Below, piece by piece: positions 8,243-17,926 of a stretch of DNA of 64,000 bases (position 1 is its first letter; each line of letters opens with the position of its first letter). Below the pieces are notes generated by a model. The model was given only the letters and a program-made list of their open reading frames with translations, was not told the DNA's origin and searched no databases. A program made the translations under genes and the position numbers. The stretch is from Piscinibacter gummiphilus (GTDB lineage Bacteria; Pseudomonadota; Gammaproteobacteria; Burkholderiales; Burkholderiaceae_C): NCBI RefSeq assembly GCF_002116905.1, contig NZ_CP015118.1, positions 6,014,001-6,078,000 of the forward strand, read 5' to 3'.

Positions 8243-9796
8243 TCAGGCGAAAGACTTCTTGAAGGCCGTCACGGCGTTCGACAGTTCGGCTTCCGCTTCC
8301 TTGTCGAGGGCCTTGGAGTCTTCAATCTTCTTCAGCAGACCGGCGTGGCTGGACTTCAGGTGCGTGTGCAGACCGGCTTCGAACGCGAGGACCTGCTTGA
8401 CGTCGATGTCGTCCATGAAGCCCTTGTTCACCGCGAACAGCGTCGCGCCCATCAGGCTGATGGACAGCGGCGAGTACTGGGCCTGCTTGAGCAGTTCCGT
8501 CACGCGGGCGCCGCGGTCCAGTTGCTTGCGGGTGGCTTCGTCGAGGTCGGAGGCGAACTGCGCGAAGGCCGCGAGTTCACGGTACTGCGCGAGGTCGGTA
8601 CGGATACCACCGGACTGGCCCTTGATGACCTTCGTCTGGGCAGCACCACCGACGCGCGACACCGAGATACCGGCGTTGATGGCGGGGCGGACACCGGCGT
8701 TGAACAGCGAGGTTTCCAGGAAGATCTGACCGTCGGTGATCGAGATCACGTTCGTCGGCACGAAGGCGGACACGTCGCCGGCTTGCGTTTCGATGATCGG
8801 CAGGGCCGTCAGCGAACCGGTCTTGCCCTTGACTTCACCCTTGGTGAAGGCTTCGACGTAGTCGGCGTTCACGCGGGCTGCGCGCTCGAGCAGGCGGCTG
8901 TGGAGGTAGAACACGTCGCCGGGGTAGGCTTCGCGGCCCGGCGGGCGGCGCAGCAGCAGCGACACTTGACGGTAGGCCACGGCCTGCTTGGACAGGTCGT
9001 CGTACACGATCAGCGCGTCTTCGCCGCGGTCGCGGAAGTATTCGCCCATCGTGCAGCCCGAGTAGGCCGACACGTACTGCATGGCGGCGGACTCGGCGGC
9101 CGAGGCGGCCACGACGATGGTGTATTCCAGGGCGCCGTTGGCTTCCAGGGCGCGCACCACGTTCTTGATCGACGAAGCCTTCTGGCCGATCGCAACGTAG
9201 ATGCAGGTCATGTTCTGACCCTTCTGGTTGATGATCGCGTCGATGGCGACGGCGGTCTTGCCGGTCTGGCGGTCACCGATGATCAGCTCGCGCTGACCAC
9301 GGCCGACGGGCACCATCGAGTCGATGGACTTCAGGCCGGTCTGCATCGGCTGGTCGACCGACTTCCGTGCGATCACGCCCGGGGCGATCTTCTCGATCGG
9401 GGCGGTCAGCTTGGCGTTGATCGGGCCCTTGCCGTCGATGGGCTGGCCGAGGGCGTTGACCACGCGGCCACGCAGCTCGGGGCCGATCGGCACTTCGAGG
9501 ATGCGGCCCGTGCACTTGACGGTGTCGCCTTCCGAGATGTGCTCGTACTCGCCCAGGATCACGGCGCCGACGGAGTCGCGCTCGAGGTTCAGGGCCAGAC
9601 CGAAGGTGGGCGTGCCGGCCGACGTGGCCGGGAATTCCAGCATTTCGCCCTGCATCACGTCCGACAGGCCGTGGATGCGGACGATGCCGTCGGTGACCGA
9701 CACCACGGTGCCCTGGTTGCGGATGTCCGCCGAAGCGGTGAGCCCTTCGATGCGGCTCTTGATCAGTTCGGAAATTTCTGCGGGATTCAGTTGCAT
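8243..9796 (-). CDS. atpA: F1 ATP synthase alpha subunit
   Basis: Regulatory nucleotide-binding alpha subunit, 517 residues, with P-loop GDRQTGKT at 174-181 and the conserved VSRVGGAAQTK stretch. It alternates with beta in the F1 head. The start MQLNPAEISE was chosen because GGAGAG lies just upstream; an in-frame ATG nine codons earlier lacks support from family alignment. In the atp operon between atpH and atpG. Confidence 0.98.
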   Translation of the reverse strand: MQLNPAEISELIKSRIEGLTASADIRNQGTVVSVTDGIVRIHGLSDVMQGEMLEFPATSAGTPTFGLALNLERDSVGAVILGEYEHISEGDTVKCTGRILEVPIGPELRGRVVNALGQPIDGKGPINAKLTAPIEKIAPGVIARKSVDQPMQTGLKSIDSMVPVGRGQRELIIGDRQTGKTAVAIDAIINQKGQNMTCIYVAIGQKASSIKNVVRALEANGALEYTIVVAASAAESAAMQYVSAYSGCTMGEYFRDRGEDALIVYDDLSKQAVAYRQVSLLLRRPPGREAYPGDVFYLHSRLLERAARVNADYVEAFTKGEVKGKTGSLTALPIIETQAGDVSAFVPTNVISITDGQIFLETSLFNAGVRPAINAGISVSRVGGAAQTKVIKGQSGGIRTDLAQYRELAAFAQFASDLDEATRKQLDRGARVTELLKQAQYSPLSISLMGATLFAVNKGFMDDIDVKQVLAFEAGLHTHLKSSHAGLLKKIEDSKALDKEAEAELSNAVTAFKKSFA

Positions 9797-9857
9797 AGCT
9801 TCTCTCCGGTCTGCGTCGGGCAAGGCCTCGGCAGGTTGGACGGGCAGCGGGGACGGC

Positions 9858-10391
9858 TTACGCCGTCAGGGCTGCCTTCATTTGTTCAAGACGGGCCTTG
9901 ACCGAGGTGTCCAGCACTTCGTCACCGACCACCACGCGGATGCCACCGATCAGTTCCGGCTGCACGACGACCGTGGCGTTGAGCTTGCGCGCAAAGCGCT
10001 TCTCCAGCATCGCCTTGACGTCGGCCAGCTGGGCTGGTTCGATGGGGTACGCGCTGTAGACGACAGCGTCGGAGACACCGGAACGCTCGTTGACGAGCGC
10101 CTGGAACTGCGTTGCCACTTCGGGCAGCGCAGCCAGGCGGTCGTTTTCGAGCGCGAGCTGCAGCAGGTTCTTCGCGGGAGCCGACAGCGGGGCCTTCAGC
10201 ACCGAACCGATGAGGTCGAGCACCTGTTGGGCGGTGACCTTCGGATCGGAGGCGAACTGGCGCAGCTGGGCGTCACCGGCGACGGCGGCCAAGGATTGGA
10301 TTTCTCCAACCAGGGCCGGCGCGCTGGCGGCGTCGGATGCCTTGAACAGCGCCTCGGCGTACGGGCGCGCGATGGTTGCAAGCTCGGCCAT
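9858..10391 (-). CDS. atpH: F1 ATP synthase delta subunit
   Basis: Peripheral stalk protein joining the top of F1 to the b-subunit dimer, 177 residues. The N-terminal helical domain starts MAELATIARPYAEALFKAS, matching the family, and the C-terminal part has the conserved IGGIRVVVGDEVLDTSVKAR. It follows atpF by 3 bases. Confidence 0.97.
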   Translation of the reverse strand: MAELATIARPYAEALFKASDAASAPALVGEIQSLAAVAGDAQLRQFASDPKVTAQQVLDLIGSVLKAPLSAPAKNLLQLALENDRLAALPEVATQFQALVNERSGVSDAVVYSAYPIEPAQLADVKAMLEKRFARKLNATVVVQPELIGGIRVVVGDEVLDTSVKARLEQMKAALTA

Positions 10392-10394
10392 GGT

Positions 10395-10865
10395 TTACAG
10401 CTCAGCCTTCAGGCGATTCAGGATGTCGGCGTGGACGCCGGCGTTGACTTCGCGCTTCAGGATCTGCTCCGCACCCTTGACGGCCAGGACCGCCACCTGG
10501 TCGCGCAGGCTTTCGCGAGCGCGGGTGGCTTCCTGTTCGGCTTCGGCCTTGGCCGAAGCGATGATCTTGGCGCCTTCCTCGCTTGCGCGGGTCTTGGCTT
10601 CCTCGATCATCGATTGCGCCAGGCGCTCGGCATCGGCCAGGCGCTTGTTGGCATCGTCACGGGCGGCCGACAGTTGCTCGCCCACCTTTTGCTGGGTGGT
10701 GGCGAGCTCCGTCTTGGCCTTGTCAGCGGCGGACAGACCTTCAGCAATCTTCGCGGCGCGCTCGTCCAGGGCCTTGGTGAGGGGCGGCCAGATGAAGCGC
10801 ATCGTGAACCACACCAGGATCGCGAAGACGATCGCCTGGAGGAACAGTGTTGCGTTGATGTTCAT
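10395..10865 (-). CDS. atpF: Fo ATP synthase b subunit
   Basis: Membrane-anchored stator stalk subunit, 156 residues. One N-terminal membrane helix (about 7-25) is followed by a long charged coiled coil rich in Ala, Glu and Lys that dimerises and holds F1 still. Normal length and place between atpE and atpH. Confidence 0.97.
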   Translation of the reverse strand: MNINATLFLQAIVFAILVWFTMRFIWPPLTKALDERAAKIAEGLSAADKAKTELATTQQKVGEQLSAARDDANKRLADAERLAQSMIEEAKTRASEEGAKIIASAKAEAEQEATRARESLRDQVAVLAVKGAEQILKREVNAGVHADILNRLKAEL

Positions 10866-10902
10866 TGCACAGTCCTTTCAACCGTGAAAGGGTGGCGACG
10901 AA

Positions 10903-11160
10903 TTACTTGATGAAGGCAGCGAACGGGTTGGCGAACGCGAACAGCAGCGCGATGGCGACGCCGATCAGGAACGCGGCGTCGATCAGACCGGCCAGGATGA
11001 ACATCTTGGTTTGCAGTTCGTTCATCAGTTCCGGCTGGCGAGCCGACGACTCGAGGAACTTGCCGCCCATCAGTGCGATGCCGATCGAAGCGCCGATCGC
11101 GCCCAGGCCGACGATCAGACCGCAAGCCAGTGCCAGAAGACCGATGTAGCTGTTATCCAT
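10903..11160 (-). CDS. atpE: Fo ATP synthase c subunit
   Basis: Proteolipid that forms the rotating c-ring, 85 residues as two membrane helices. The polar loop RQP is at 41-43 and the proton-carrying carboxylate is Asp61 in AGLIDAAFLIG, with no sodium-type ligand set visible, so the enzyme is expected to be proton driven. Confidence 0.98.
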   Translation of the reverse strand: MDNSYIGLLALACGLIVGLGAIGASIGIALMGGKFLESSARQPELMNELQTKMFILAGLIDAAFLIGVAIALLFAFANPFAAFIK

Positions 11161-11214
11161 GATTGCTCCTAAAGGGAATGAAAAACGAAAGGGAAGAAAA
11201 GCTAAAGAAACGGA

Positions 11215-12111
11215 TCAGTGCGCGTCGTGCGCCTGGCCCGTGTAGATCAGCGTCAGCATCATGAAGATGAAGGCTTGCAGCGTGATCACGAGAATGTGGA
11301 ACAGGGTCCAGACGGTCCCGGCCACCACATGCCCCACGCCCAGCCAGAAGCCACCGGACACGGGATTGAACTGGAATGCCCACACGCCGCCCATGAGGGC
11401 GATCAGCATGAACACGAGTTCGCCGGCGAACATGTTGCCGAACAGCCGCATGCCGTGGGACACGGTCTTCGCGACGTATTCGATCACTTGCATGAGGAAG
11501 TTCACCGGGTACAGGAACCACTTGTCGCCGAAGGGCGCTGCGATCAGCTCGTGGGCCCAGCCGCCAACGCCCTTGATCTTGACGTTGTAGACGAGGCAGA
11601 CGAACAGCACGCTGGTCGACAGACCGAGCGTGGTCGACAGGTCGGCCGTGGGCACGACACGCAGGTAATCCTTGAAGCCGAGCGCCGGGCCGGCCGAGTG
11701 CCAGATGCCGGGCAGCAGGTCGACGGGGATCATGTCCATGAAGTTCATCAGGAAGATCCACACGGCCACCGTGAGGGCGAGCGGGGAGATGAGCTTGCGG
11801 CTCTGGGCGTTGTGGATCACGCCCTTGGCCTGGTTCTCGACGCCTTCGGCGAGGATTTCAACCAGGGCCTGGAAGCGGCCCGGAACACCCGAGGTGGCGC
11901 GGCGCGCGGCCAGCCACAGGACCCAGCAGCCCAGCACGCCGAGGACGATCGAGAACACCAGCGAATCGAGGTTGAAGACGCTGAAGTCGACGATGGACGT
12001 CTGCTTCACGCTCTCGAAAGAGAAGTTCTTCTGCAGGTGTTGCAGGTGGTGCTGGATGTACTCCGTGGGCGTGGGGCCCGCGTGGTGAGCAGCGTTTGCT
12101 TCGGCAGACAT
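11215..12111 (-). CDS. atpB: Fo ATP synthase a subunit
   Basis: Stator channel subunit carrying the two proton half-channels, 298 residues with five to six membrane helices. The essential Arg is in the conserved HGMRLFGNMFAGE segment. The N-terminus is a His-containing soluble stretch typical of betaproteobacterial AtpB. It lies between atpI and atpE. Confidence 0.97.
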   Translation of the reverse strand: MSAEANAAHHAGPTPTEYIQHHLQHLQKNFSFESVKQTSIVDFSVFNLDSLVFSIVLGVLGCWVLWLAARRATSGVPGRFQALVEILAEGVENQAKGVIHNAQSRKLISPLALTVAVWIFLMNFMDMIPVDLLPGIWHSAGPALGFKDYLRVVPTADLSTTLGLSTSVLFVCLVYNVKIKGVGGWAHELIAAPFGDKWFLYPVNFLMQVIEYVAKTVSHGMRLFGNMFAGELVFMLIALMGGVWAFQFNPVSGGFWLGVGHVVAGTVWTLFHILVITLQAFIFMMLTLIYTGQAHDAH

Positions 12112-12131
12112 GTCGAATCAGACTCTCTTTG

Positions 12132-12617
12132 TTATCGTGTCACAACGGGCCGGCGCCGCTTGATCAGCGCCAACCAACCCAACTTCAGGCACACGACCAT
12201 CGTGACCAGCATCGCCGGCCAGCTCAGATCGGGCGCCCACATGGCTGCTGCCACCAACATGGAAGCAGCCACGGCAATCTTCACCAGTTCCCAGAACATG
12301 AACCCCGCGGCCGCAGCCGCCGGGTTGGCAGTTCCACGCCGGATTCCATAGGCCAGCAAGGCCCCGGGAATCACGACCACCGCCGCACCGTAGAGGGCAG
12401 ACCACATCGCGCTGGCGCGATGCGTGAGCCACCACGTCACCCCGGCACAGACCAGACCCAGCGCGGCTTGCGCCGCAAGGATTCGCCAAGGCGAGACCAG
12501 TGGGTTCCGGGCCCTCAAGCTCAACACTTCTTCACGTGTCAGGGGCTTGAAAGCCTCGTCTTGCGCCGCATCTGTGTCCTGGAAGCCATCGTTGCCATGT
12601 TCGGTAGGTACGCCCAT
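12132..12617 (-). CDS. atpI: ATP synthase assembly protein I
   Basis: First gene of the atp operon, 161 residues: a cytoplasmic N-terminus of about 45 residues, then four membrane helices. AtpI helps c-ring assembly and is not part of the final enzyme. Identification rests on position directly before atpB, four-helix topology and the conserved GFMFWELVKIAVA stretch. A GAAGAG ribosome site precedes the chosen ATG. Confidence 0.9.
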   Translation of the reverse strand: MGVPTEHGNDGFQDTDAAQDEAFKPLTREEVLSLRARNPLVSPWRILAAQAALGLVCAGVTWWLTHRASAMWSALYGAAVVVIPGALLAYGIRRGTANPAAAAAGFMFWELVKIAVAASMLVAAAMWAPDLSWPAMLVTMVVCLKLGWLALIKRRRPVVTR

Positions 12618-12652
12618 GGCTCTTCAACATCCGGTTGCAGCAAAGCCTCGGA

Positions 12653-12658
12653 ATTATA
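12653..12658 (-). promoter_or_regulatory. Probable -10 element of the atp operon
   Basis: A perfect TATAAT on the minus strand lies about 35 bases upstream of atpI. No good TTGACA was found 16-18 bases further up, so the -35 contact is weak or replaced by an activator. The 122-base gap (12618-12739) holds nothing else evident. Confidence 0.55.
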
Positions 12659-12739
12659 CGTGGAAACCCGTCCAGTTCCGTGAACCGCAATTCACTGTCT
12701 GGTTTCAACCAAACCGAGCACCTGCTCGGTCATTGACGC

Positions 12740-13663
12740 TCACCCGAAGAACGTGGTGGGCAGCCCGGGCACGTCGACCTTCAGCGACAGCACGCCGCCG
12801 GCCCACGGCTGTGCCGCGAGCTCGGCCTCGGGGCGCTTCTCGCGCGTGGTGGTGAGGTACAGCGTGCGCAGGTCCGGCCCGCCGAAGCAGGGCATCGTGG
12901 GACACCGCACCGGCACCCGCACGTCGCGCAGCACCTCGCCCGAGGGCGCGATGCGCAGCAGCCGCCCGCCCTCGTACATCGCCACCCAGTAGCAGCCCTC
13001 GGCATCGACCGCCGCGCCGTCGGGGCGGCCGCCGTACGTGTCGAGGTCCTGGCCGGTCTGCTTGAGCGGGAAGCTCGCGAACACGCGCTGGTTCGACAGC
13101 GCGCCCACGTCGGGATCGACATCGAACGCGAACACCGTGTGCGACGTGGTGTCGGCCCAGTACATCGTGCGGCCGTTCGGGCTGAAGCCGAGGCCGTTCG
13201 ACACGGTGATGCCGTCGGCCGCGACCTGCAGGCCGCGCTTGCGGTCGAAGCTGTAGAGCGCCGACTGCGGCACGCGCGCGTCGCTCAGCGTACCCACCCA
13301 GAAACGCCCCTGCGCATCGCACTTGCCGTCGTTGAAGCGGAAGGCGGCCGGGTCGTACGGTGGAGGCACCAGCGGAGTGCGCTGGCCCGTGTGGCGGTCG
13401 AAGCGCCAGAGCCCGTCGCGCTGTGCAAGCAGCAGGGCGCCGTCGCGCATGGGCGCGATGCTGGCCAGGTGGGTCTCGAACTGCCAGTGGCGCAGCTCTT
13501 CCGTGACCGGGTCGAAGCGGCGCAGCTGGTGCTCGGCGATGTCGCAGTAATAAAGACACTGCTCGACCGGGTGCCACAGCGGGGACTCGCCCAGCGTCGA
13601 ATGGGCCGCGACAGCGAGCACCCAGGGGGCGTCTTCCTCGGGAGTCGGGGTGGCGTGGCTCAC
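12740..13663 (-). CDS. SMP-30/gluconolactonase/LRE family sugar lactonase
   Basis: Six-bladed beta-propeller metal-dependent lactonase, 307 residues, that opens aldonolactones. Visible ligand motifs are GESPLWHP (metal Glu, near the N-terminus), FNDGKCDAQGRFWVGT and SNGLGFSPNGRTMYWAD. A GTG start at 13663 overlaps the galM stop (GTGA), so the two are coupled; the much longer upstream reading in this frame runs through galM and is not real. The pair suits a route that oxidises an aldose: epimerase, dehydrogenase (not here), then lactonase. Substrate unknown. Confidence 0.88.
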   Translation of the reverse strand: MSHATPTPEEDAPWVLAVAAHSTLGESPLWHPVEQCLYYCDIAEHQLRRFDPVTEELRHWQFETHLASIAPMRDGALLLAQRDGLWRFDRHTGQRTPLVPPPYDPAAFRFNDGKCDAQGRFWVGTLSDARVPQSALYSFDRKRGLQVAADGITVSNGLGFSPNGRTMYWADTTSHTVFAFDVDPDVGALSNQRVFASFPLKQTGQDLDTYGGRPDGAAVDAEGCYWVAMYEGGRLLRIAPSGEVLRDVRVPVRCPTMPCFGGPDLRTLYLTTTREKRPEAELAAQPWAGGVLSLKVDVPGLPTTFFG

Positions 13664-14520
13664 GATGCGGAGACCGCGAGGGTCATGCTGGATTCGAAGG
13701 ACTCGCCCGGCTGCAGCGTGCGCAGGCCGTGGGCGGCGGGGTCGGCCATCTGGATCGCGTTGCTGACGTGGCTCACGGGCTCGACGCAGAAGTAGTCCTT
13801 GTCCTGGGGCGTGTAGACGACCAGGTAGGGCAGCGTGGAGGTGAGTTCGAGCGAGAACTTCTCGTCGGTGATGCGGGCGACACCCGTCCAGCCGTCGAAG
13901 CAGTTGTCGTAGTCGAGGCGGGCCACGTCGTCGGCGATGCGCGCCTGCGCTTCGCGGCGCACCGGCAGGTGCGTGGCGTCGGAATCCCAGCGGCCGGCGA
14001 TCGCGATGTCCAGGTGGCTGCGCTCGCGCTTCGGGAAGTAGGGATGCCAGCCCACCCCGGCCGGCGCGGCGGCGCCATGGGTGTTGGTGAACACGAATCG
14101 GGCCGTGAGGGCCTGCGGGGTCAGATCGAAGTGCTGGACCACCTCGAAGGCGAACGGCCAGTGGTCGTCCGGCGCGTGGCGGTAGCGGAGGACCGCGTTC
14201 GTGGTGGTGGCGGAGACGACCTCCCACGCGCGCAGCCAGGCGACGCCGTGCACCGAATGGGGGTAGTTGCCGAAGTTGTCGGGCGTGGTGTAGTCCTGGC
14301 CCGCCCAGCGGAAACGGCGGTTGCCGATGCGGTTGGAATAGGGCACGAGCGGGTAGCTGGCCGACGACCGCGGCAGCGTGAGCGCGGCCGGTTCGGTCGA
14401 GCGGAGCACCGGCGTGTCGCCGGACCACAGCCCCGCGATGGAGCCGCCGAGGTCGGGGCGCACGGCGAAGCGCAGGGCGCCGGCGCGGAGTTCGATGCCG
14501 TGGGAAGAGGATGCGGTCAT
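13660..14520 (-). CDS. Aldose 1-epimerase
   Basis: Mutarotase of the GalM fold, 286 residues, interconverting alpha and beta anomers of aldoses. Likely catalytic residues are the His residues in NYPHSVHG and GWHPYF and the Glu in CVEPVSH. It is coupled to the gluconolactonase gene downstream by a 4-base overlap, pointing to joint sugar oxidation. The subfamily resembles the YphB/LacX-like epimerases rather than E. coli GalM itself, so I give no symbol. Confidence 0.88.
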   Translation of the reverse strand: MTASSSHGIELRAGALRFAVRPDLGGSIAGLWSGDTPVLRSTEPAALTLPRSSASYPLVPYSNRIGNRRFRWAGQDYTTPDNFGNYPHSVHGVAWLRAWEVVSATTTNAVLRYRHAPDDHWPFAFEVVQHFDLTPQALTARFVFTNTHGAAAPAGVGWHPYFPKRERSHLDIAIAGRWDSDATHLPVRREAQARIADDVARLDYDNCFDGWTGVARITDEKFSLELTSTLPYLVVYTPQDKDYFCVEPVSHVSNAIQMADPAAHGLRTLQPGESFESSMTLAVSAS

Positions 14521-14572
14521 GGCCTGTCTTGCGCTGGAAGGAGGAAAAGAACGAGGCGAAGGCGGCGCCGGG

Positions 14573-15064
14573 TCAGTCGAGGTCGGCCTTCAGGTAATGC
14601 GCCCCGGGAATCGGATTGAAATAGTAAGGCGGGATCTCGTGGAAGCCGAGCGTGGCGTACAGCTCGCGTGCGGCCTCCATGTCGTCCAGCGTGTCGAGCA
14701 GCATCGCGGAATAGCCGGCGCGCCGCGCGTCGTCGAGCAGCGCCTGCGCCATGATGCGTCCGAGTCCGAAGCGGCGGAAGGCCGGGCGGACGTAGAGGCG
14801 CTTCATTTCGCACGCGTTCGGGTAGTCCGCGTCGTGCAGCGGTGCGAAGGCGCCGCAGCCGGCGATGCCGCCGTCCACCAGGGCCAGCATCAGCTGCCCC
14901 TCGGGAGCGGCGTACCGCCCGGGCAGCGAGGCGAGCTCCTCGTCGAAGCCCTGGAAGGCGAGGTCGATGCCCAGGCTGCCGGCGTACTCGCGGAAGATGT
15001 CGCGCACGCCGTCGAGCCATTCGGGGGCGTCGGCGGGGATCAGTCGGATGTCGGGGGCTTCCAT
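14573..15064 (-). CDS. GNAT family N-acetyltransferase
   Basis: Acetyl-CoA-dependent acetyltransferase of 163 residues. The conserved CoA-pyrophosphate loop is RRFGLGR in MKRLYVRPAFRRFGLGRIM (about 88-106), followed by the LDTLDDMEAARELYATLGF segment typical of the family. Substrate cannot be read from sequence. It lies 52 bases upstream of galM on the same strand and may be co-transcribed with it. Confidence 0.85.
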   Translation of the reverse strand: MEAPDIRLIPADAPEWLDGVRDIFREYAGSLGIDLAFQGFDEELASLPGRYAAPEGQLMLALVDGGIAGCGAFAPLHDADYPNACEMKRLYVRPAFRRFGLGRIMAQALLDDARRAGYSAMLLDTLDDMEAARELYATLGFHEIPPYYFNPIPGAHYLKADLD

Positions 15065-15169
15065 TCCAGGGGGGCTTCGGAGGGCGGCCCCAGTTTATCG
15101 GGTCGCGGGCGGCGGCCTCGAAAAGCCGGACGCCGCGTTCCTCCCGAGGGCCCCGTCATGGCCTTCGGC

Positions 15170-15175
15170 TAATAT
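15170..15175 (+). promoter_or_regulatory. Possible -10 element of the polysaccharide export genes
   Basis: TAATAT stands out in GC-rich DNA, 80 bases upstream of the export gene at 15256. No recognisable -35 was found. Proposed only from its AT content and position; the rest of the 191-base gap shows nothing clear. Confidence 0.3.
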
Positions 15176-15255
15176 TCGCGGCTGCCTTTCATGGTGCACC
15201 GTGATGCCCCCCACCCGCGGGACCCGGCCGCGGGCCTTCCGAGAGTTCGTTCCGC

Positions 15256-17925
15256 ATGACCCTGCCGTCCTTCCGCTCCCTTCTCAGAGCCAGTGCGCTC
15301 GCCGCCTCGCTTCTGTCTTTCTCCTCGGCGCTGCTGGCCGCGGGCGAAACCTCCAACGGCAGCTTCAACACCCCGGCCTACGGCGAACCTCTCGACTCGA
15401 TGCGGCTCGGTGGCACGGGTGACAGCGGCGGCACGTCGTCGGGCCGCAGCGGCGTCGTGGTGCGCAACGACGGTTCGCCGGGCGGTCAGCAGCCCGGCTC
15501 GTCCACGCAGCAACAGCAGCAACAGACGCAGCAGCGGCCCGCCGTCACGTCCCCGGGCCGCCGCAGCGACATGCTGCCGCAGCGGCCCAGCGAATTCCAG
15601 AAGTTCGTCGAGGCGGCCACGGGCCGGCAACTGCAGCCCTTCGGTGCCCGGTTCTTCAACGAGGCCGCCGACAGCTTCTCGCCGGTCGACAACGTGCCGG
15701 TCTCGGCCGACTACATGGTGGGCCCCGGCGACCAGCTGCTGATCCGCGCCTGGGGCAGCATCGACGTCGACTACCGAGCCACCGTCGACCGCAGCGGCCA
15801 GATCAGCCTGCCGAAGGTGGGCACGTTCACCGTCGCCGGCACCCGCGCCTCGAACCTCGAGAGCCACCTGCGGGCCCAGATCGGCCGCCTGTTCACCAAC
15901 TTCAACCTGAACGTGACGCTGGGCCAGCTCCGCGGCGTGAAGGTGTTCGTCGTCGGCCCGGCCCGCGTGCCCGGTGTCTACACGCTCGCCAGCCAGTCGA
16001 CCATGCTGTCGGCGGTGGTGGCCGCGGGCGGCCCGAGCGCCAACGGCTCGATGCGCAAGGTCTCGCTGCGCCGCGACGGCCGCACGGTCGCCGAGATCGA
16101 CATCTACGACTTCCTGGTGCAGGGCGACAAGTCGAAGGACGTGCAGCTCGCCGCCGGCGACGTGATCGTCTTCCAGCCGGCCGGCCCGCGCGTGGCCGTG
16201 ACCGGCACCATCGACAGCCCCGCCATCTACGAACTGAAGTCGGAGAAGGAGCCCGTCGCCGACGTGCTGCGGTACGCGGGCGACTCGCCGGTGCTCGTGA
16301 ACCCCAACCGGGTGCAGGTCGAGCGCATCGACACCGCACGGACCGGCGCCGCCCGTTTCGTCGAGCAGTTCAAGCTCGACGCCGCCGGCCTGCAGAAACC
16401 GCTCCAGGACGGCGACGTGCTGACCCTGCTGCCCATCTCGCCCGCGTTCAGCAACGCCGTGACCCTGCGCGGCGCCGTGGCCCAGCCGCTGCGCTACGCC
16501 CACACGCCGGGCATGCGCATCCGAGACCTGATCCCCGACCGCGACGCCCTGATCTCCCCCGACTTCTACCGCCGCAAGAACCTGCTCGTGCAGGTGATCG
16601 AGGAGGACGAGATGGGCCGGCCGCTCAGCCGGAACACCCGCGACCGCCAGGACCGGTCCGATCGCTATGACCGCGCGAACAACGCCTCCCGCAACGACGC
16701 GGACAGCCGCAACGGGCAGCGCAATGGCGCCATGGCGTATGGCACGCCCACCGACAACCTCGACGTCCGCGACGCCCAGCGCCTGGGCAACCCGCCTTAC
16801 GACCGCGACGGCATGTCCTCCTCGGGTTCGGGTGACAACCTCCGTTCGCCCAATGGCTCGCAGCGGTACGACCGCGATGACCGCGACGACGACAACGAGC
16901 GCAATCGCTTCAGCACGAACACCCGCCAGCGCATCGCGTCGCCCCTGTTCGATGCGGTGAACTGGGACTACGCCGTGATCGAGCGCCTGAACAAGGCCGA
17001 CCTCACGACGCAGGTCATCCCGTTCAACCTCGGCAAGGCCGTGCTGCACGGCGACGAAACCAACAACCTCGAACTGCTGGCCGGCGACGTCGTCACGGTC
17101 TACAGCCAGAAGGACCTGCGTGTGCCGGTGTCCCGCCAGACTCGCCTGGTGTCGGTGCTCGGCGAAGTGGGTGCCCCGGGCACGTACCAACTGCTGCCGG
17201 GCGAAACGCTCCCGCAACTCATCACGCGTGCCGGCGGCCTCACGCCGCAGGCCTACGTGTACGGCCTCGAGTTCAGCCGCGAGGAGACCCGCCAGCGCCA
17301 GCGCGAAAACCTGCAGGCCGCCATCGTGCGCCTCGAGGCGCTCTCGTCGGTGCAGGCGGCCCGCGACGCGGCGAACCGCTCCGACCTCGCCACCGCCGGC
17401 CAGGCCGCGGTCAGCTCGGCGGCCACCCAGGCCCAGATCGGGCGCCTGCGCCGCATGGAGCCCAACGGCCGCATCGCGCTCGAACTGCAGCCGAACGTGG
17501 CCTCGCTGTCCGAACTGCCGGAAGTGCCGCTCGAGCACCTCGACCAGATCGTGGTGCCCACCAAGCCGGCCTTCGTGACAGTGGCCGGCGCCGTGGTCAA
17601 CAACAACGCCTTCCTGTGGAAGCCGGGCAAGACCGTGGGCGACTACATCGGCTCGGCCGGCCTCGACGACGCGGCCGAGGTGTCGAACATGTTCGTGCTG
17701 CGCGCGGACGGCACCGTCACCCACGCCAACGACACCCGCGGCTTCTTCGGCGGCAACAAGCTCGAATCGGTGCCGCTCAACCCAGGTGATGCCGTCGTGG
17801 TGCCGAACAAGCTCGACTACGAGACCTGGGGCCGCGCGCTCGTGCGCAACCTGAAGGACTGGTCGCAGATCTTCGCGCAGTTCGGCCTGGGTGCCGCGGC
17901 CATCATCACGCTGCGGGACAACTGA
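15256..17925 (+). CDS. Outer-membrane polysaccharide export protein with SLBB domains
   Basis: Wza/GumB-type export protein, 889 residues, expected to form the outer-membrane pore for capsule or exopolysaccharide. It has a signal peptide (about 1-29) but no lipobox Cys, unlike Wza. A Gln/Ser-rich linker precedes the export domain (about 150-235, starting YMVGPGDQLLIRAWG). SLBB-type repeats follow near 228-260, 311-345, 632-670 and 772-805. Between the second and third lies a strongly charged, Asp/Arg/Asn-rich insert (about 449-560, repeated DR pairs). The C-terminus is hydrophobic. It pairs with the Wzz-like gene one base downstream. No glycosyltransferases or kinases are nearby. Confidence 0.88.
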   Translation: MTLPSFRSLLRASALAASLLSFSSALLAAGETSNGSFNTPAYGEPLDSMRLGGTGDSGGTSSGRSGVVVRNDGSPGGQQPGSSTQQQQQQTQQRPAVTSPGRRSDMLPQRPSEFQKFVEAATGRQLQPFGARFFNEAADSFSPVDNVPVSADYMVGPGDQLLIRAWGSIDVDYRATVDRSGQISLPKVGTFTVAGTRASNLESHLRAQIGRLFTNFNLNVTLGQLRGVKVFVVGPARVPGVYTLASQSTMLSAVVAAGGPSANGSMRKVSLRRDGRTVAEIDIYDFLVQGDKSKDVQLAAGDVIVFQPAGPRVAVTGTIDSPAIYELKSEKEPVADVLRYAGDSPVLVNPNRVQVERIDTARTGAARFVEQFKLDAAGLQKPLQDGDVLTLLPISPAFSNAVTLRGAVAQPLRYAHTPGMRIRDLIPDRDALISPDFYRRKNLLVQVIEEDEMGRPLSRNTRDRQDRSDRYDRANNASRNDADSRNGQRNGAMAYGTPTDNLDVRDAQRLGNPPYDRDGMSSSGSGDNLRSPNGSQRYDRDDRDDDNERNRFSTNTRQRIASPLFDAVNWDYAVIERLNKADLTTQVIPFNLGKAVLHGDETNNLELLAGDVVTVYSQKDLRVPVSRQTRLVSVLGEVGAPGTYQLLPGETLPQLITRAGGLTPQAYVYGLEFSREETRQRQRENLQAAIVRLEALSSVQAARDAANRSDLATAGQAAVSSAATQAQIGRLRRMEPNGRIALELQPNVASLSELPEVPLEHLDQIVVPTKPAFVTVAGAVVNNNAFLWKPGKTVGDYIGSAGLDDAAEVSNMFVLRADGTVTHANDTRGFFGGNKLESVPLNPGDAVVVPNKLDYETWGRALVRNLKDWSQIFAQFGLGAAAIITLRDN

Positions 17926-17926
17926 C

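Noticed and set aside
7298..9901. A very long plus-strand open frame opposite atpG and atpA
   Set aside because: It is the mirror of strongly conserved genes; third-base GC bias in this DNA removes stop codons from antisense frames. The same applies to long antisense frames at 15169-18096, 23258-27307, 26677-29922 and 42967-45561.
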